DNA of 50,437 nt. It comes from DAOMNN01 sp050486545 (lineage in GTDB: Bacteria; Pseudomonadota; Gammaproteobacteria; Burkholderiales; Rhodocyclaceae). Both the position numbers and the translations under genes were made by a program. Under the pieces are notes generated by a model that ran no database searches, was not told the origin of the DNA, and saw nothing but the letters and a program-made list of their open reading frames with translations. This document shows, one piece after another, positions 48,543 through 50,437 of the stretch; position 1 is the first letter of the stretch, and each line of letters opens with the position of its first letter. The stretch spans positions 1 through 50,437 of the forward strand of contig JBJHDM010000021.1 in assembly GCA_050486545.1 (NCBI GenBank), written 5' to 3'.

Positions 48543-50437
48543 ATGCAGCGCAGCACGTCCCGCGATCTGTTCGAACTGCTCAGCTCGATGCGTTTCGCGA
48601 TCAGCCTCCTTACCGTGCTCGCGATCGCGTCGATCATCGGCACGGTGGTCGAGCAGAACCAGGCCTTCAACAACTACCTGAACCAGTTCGGTCCATTCTG
48701 GTTCCCGGTATTCGAAAAACTGGGGCTGTATTCGGTCTACAACGCCACCTGGTTCCTCGTGATCCTCGCCTTCCTGGTCCTGTCGACCAGCCTGTGCATC
48801 GTGCGCCAGACGGCCCCGATGCTGCGTGAAATACGTAGCTTCCGGGAACATGCACGGGAGGTATCGCTGCGCCGGTTCGCCCATCAGGCCACCCTCGCCA
48901 CCCCGCTGCCCCGTGCCCGGGCGCAGGCGGCCGTGGTCGAATATCTACGGGCCAGCGGTTTCGGCACACGCCTCAACGAACGCGCCGGCGGTGTACTGGT
49001 CGCGGCACGGCAGGGCAGCGCCGGCCGCTCCGGCTACTTTCTCGCACACGGGGCGATCGTCCTCATCTGCATCGGCGGGCTGCTCGACGGGGATCTGCCC
49101 CTGCGCATCCAGCTCGCGACGACGGGCAAACAGCCGACCACGGCCAACCAGTTGATCGCCGAAATCCCGGACAGTGCGCGCCTGAGCGCAGACAACTGGA
49201 GTTTTCGCGGCAACCTGTTCATCCCCGAAGGGCGTTCGAACCGCTACGCCGTGCTGCAACTCGGAGACGGAATCCTGCTGCAGGCGCTGCCGTTCGCCGT
49301 CGCGCTCGAACGCTTTCACGTCGAGCACTACGAGAACGGCATGCCCAGCCGTTTCGCAAGCGATCTGATCGTCACCGACCTCGACACGGGCGAATCCTTC
49401 ACGCACGTCCTCGAGGTCAACAAACCACTCGAGCACCGCGGCATCACGATCTATCAGTCCGGATTCGAGGACGGCGGGTCGCGACTCGAGATAGACGTAC
49501 GATCGCTCGTCGCCGGAACGGAAGCCGACACGCGACGACTCGAGGGGGCGATCGGCGACATCCTTCCCCTCGCCCACGCAGGCGAAGCGTTCGCACTCGA
49601 ACTGACGGACTTCCAGGTCTTCAACGTCGAGGACATGAACCGGGCCGAAGCAGCGGCTGCCGAAGCCCCCTCGGCGGGCTTGCGCGACCGCCTGGGGAGC
49701 GGGGCTACGATCGCCGGCGGGCGCGATTTCCGCAACGTCGGGCCAAGTTTCCAGTTCCGCTTGCGCGACGAGACCGGGCAGGCACGGGAATTCCACAATT
49801 ACATGCTGCCGATGGAGCGGCAAGGCGCCTGGTTCATGTTCTCGGGCATGCGCGAGAGCGTGACCGAGGACTTCCGCTATATCCGTTTCCCACTGGATGA
49901 AGACGGCGGCCTGGACACCTGGTTCGCGATCCATGCGCGCCTGCTCGATCCCGCCCGCCACGCTTCGCTCGCCGACCGCCTGGCACGGCGCAACCTCGGC
50001 ACCGACACCGATCCGGAGGCGCTGGAACGCTTCACGCGCACCGCCGAGCGGACCGTCGCCCTGTTCTCCGATCGAGGCTTCCTCAGCATCGGCCGCTTCG
50101 TCGAGGAAACGGTCCCCGCCGCGGAGCACGAACGGGCAACGGACCTCTTCATCGGCATCCTCCAGGGCCTCGCCTGGGAAGCCTGGATGCTGTCCCGTGA
50201 AGAGGCGGGACTGGGCGAACTCGCACTGGACACCGGTCGGATGGTGTTTCTGCACAACACGCTGAGCGCACTGTCCGACAGCCGCTTCTACGAATCACCC
50301 GTCTATCTGAAACTCGCCGGCTACGATCACGTGCAGGCGACGGTGCTGCAACTGACGCGCTCGCCGGGCAAGAACATCGTCTATCTCGGCTCGCTCCTGC
50401 TCGTGCTGGGCATCTTCGCGATGCTCTACATTCGCGA
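48543..50437 (+). CDS. resB: Cytochrome c biogenesis protein ResB/CcsB (3' end outside window)
   Basis: 631 codons are visible and the frame is still open at the right edge. ResB (CcsB/Ccs1) pairs with CcsA/ResC in System II cytochrome c maturation, moving haem across the membrane and attaching it to apocytochromes. N-terminal helices are at residues ~17-35 and ~70-88, a third near 160-180, and the last visible at ~615-631. A large periplasmic domain lies between the third and fourth. The start MQRSTSRDLFELLSSMRFAI is typical. Its position beside a cytochrome c gene fits the role. Confidence 0.93.
   Translation, partial: MQRSTSRDLFELLSSMRFAISLLTVLAIASIIGTVVEQNQAFNNYLNQFGPFWFPVFEKLGLYSVYNATWFLVILAFLVLSTSLCIVRQTAPMLREIRSFREHAREVSLRRFAHQATLATPLPRARAQAAVVEYLRASGFGTRLNERAGGVLVAARQGSAGRSGYFLAHGAIVLICIGGLLDGDLPLRIQLATTGKQPTTANQLIAEIPDSARLSADNWSFRGNLFIPEGRSNRYAVLQLGDGILLQALPFAVALERFHVEHYENGMPSRFASDLIVTDLDTGESFTHVLEVNKPLEHRGITIYQSGFEDGGSRLEIDVRSLVAGTEADTRRLEGAIGDILPLAHAGEAFALELTDFQVFNVEDMNRAEAAAAEAPSAGLRDRLGSGATIAGGRDFRNVGPSFQFRLRDETGQAREFHNYMLPMERQGAWFMFSGMRESVTEDFRYIRFPLDEDGGLDTWFAIHARLLDPARHASLADRLARRNLGTDTDPEALERFTRTAERTVALFSDRGFLSIGRFVEETVPAAEHERATDLFIGILQGLAWEAWMLSREEAGLGELALDTGRMVFLHNTLSALSDSRFYESPVYLKLAGYDHVQATVLQLTRSPGKNIVYLGSLLLVLGIFAMLYIR

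Noticed and set aside
1..50437. tRNA, rRNA, CRISPR arrays, insertion sequences, prophage
   Set aside because: No cloverleaf with a conserved TTC loop, no spaced direct repeats, no transposase or integrase motifs, and no compositional break were seen.

Overview
The window is a dense, high-GC, gene-rich stretch of bacterial chromosome. It is most likely from a betaproteobacterium of the Rhodocyclales type (Azoarcus/Thauera-like). That placement is an inference from gene order (glyA-nrdR-ribD; gpmA-envC-ctpA-thiF; rhodanese-grxC-secB-gpsA; engB-cytochrome c4-resB; mnmA-nudJ), GC-biased codon use and a Mg-type HemB. I see no tRNA or rRNA gene, CRISPR array, insertion sequence, prophage or attachment site, so most of the window is core genome.

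Layout. 1-3.7 kb: tail of a DUF2062 membrane protein, a helical protein of unknown function, and a leftward nudJ - secreted cysteine-rich protein - mnmA operon. 3.8-10.6 kb: the complete Na+-translocating NADH:quinone oxidoreductase operon nqrABCDEF, then nqrM and a two-CBS-domain protein, ending in a strong terminator; no apbE flavin transferase gene is present. 10.6-18.7 kb: ilvE, a small zinc-finger protein, a SnoaL-like protein, a YheT hydrolase, an AlgC-type phosphomannomutase, DUF302, alaS and a PduO-type cobalamin adenosyltransferase. 18.7-30.8 kb: two Na+-type TRAP transporters, one TAXI type with a fused permease and a UspA protein, the other a Tat-exported TakP-like three-gene system followed by a histidine phosphatase. 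Between them lie aroG, mog, darP and pmbA. 30.9-38.6 kb: glyA-nrdR-ribD, then the converging leftward gpmA-envC-ctpA-unknown-thiF cluster. 38.8-45.8 kb: an ArsR-type regulator, rhodanese, grxC, secB, an SH3 protein and gpsA; then trmL and comF leftward; then bioB-bioC-HAD phosphatase. 45.8-50.4 kb: hemB and engB leftward, cytochrome c4, and the start of resB (cut by the window end).

How the parts fit. NQR pumps Na+ out using NADH, and both TRAP systems belong to families that import organic anions on a Na+ gradient, so the window couples sodium export to substrate uptake. Cytochrome c4 plus the ResB haem-ligation subunit and hemB form a haem/cytochrome theme at the right end.

The most interesting undescribed element I found is not a protein. 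On the + strand, antisense to the 3' end of engB, there is a sigma-E-like promoter (GGAACTT, 16 nt, TCACA). It is followed by three hairpins, one presenting a C-rich anti-Shine-Dalgarno loop, and a strong intrinsic terminator (about 46956-47060). This is a candidate envelope-stress small RNA of about 100 nt, in the same position relative to engB as Spot 42 of E. coli. Other points of interest are a possible persulfide-sensing ArsR protein, a secreted protein with a transglutaminase-like Cys/His/Asp pattern, a structured nqr leader, and a recurring set of perfect hairpins at gene junctions.
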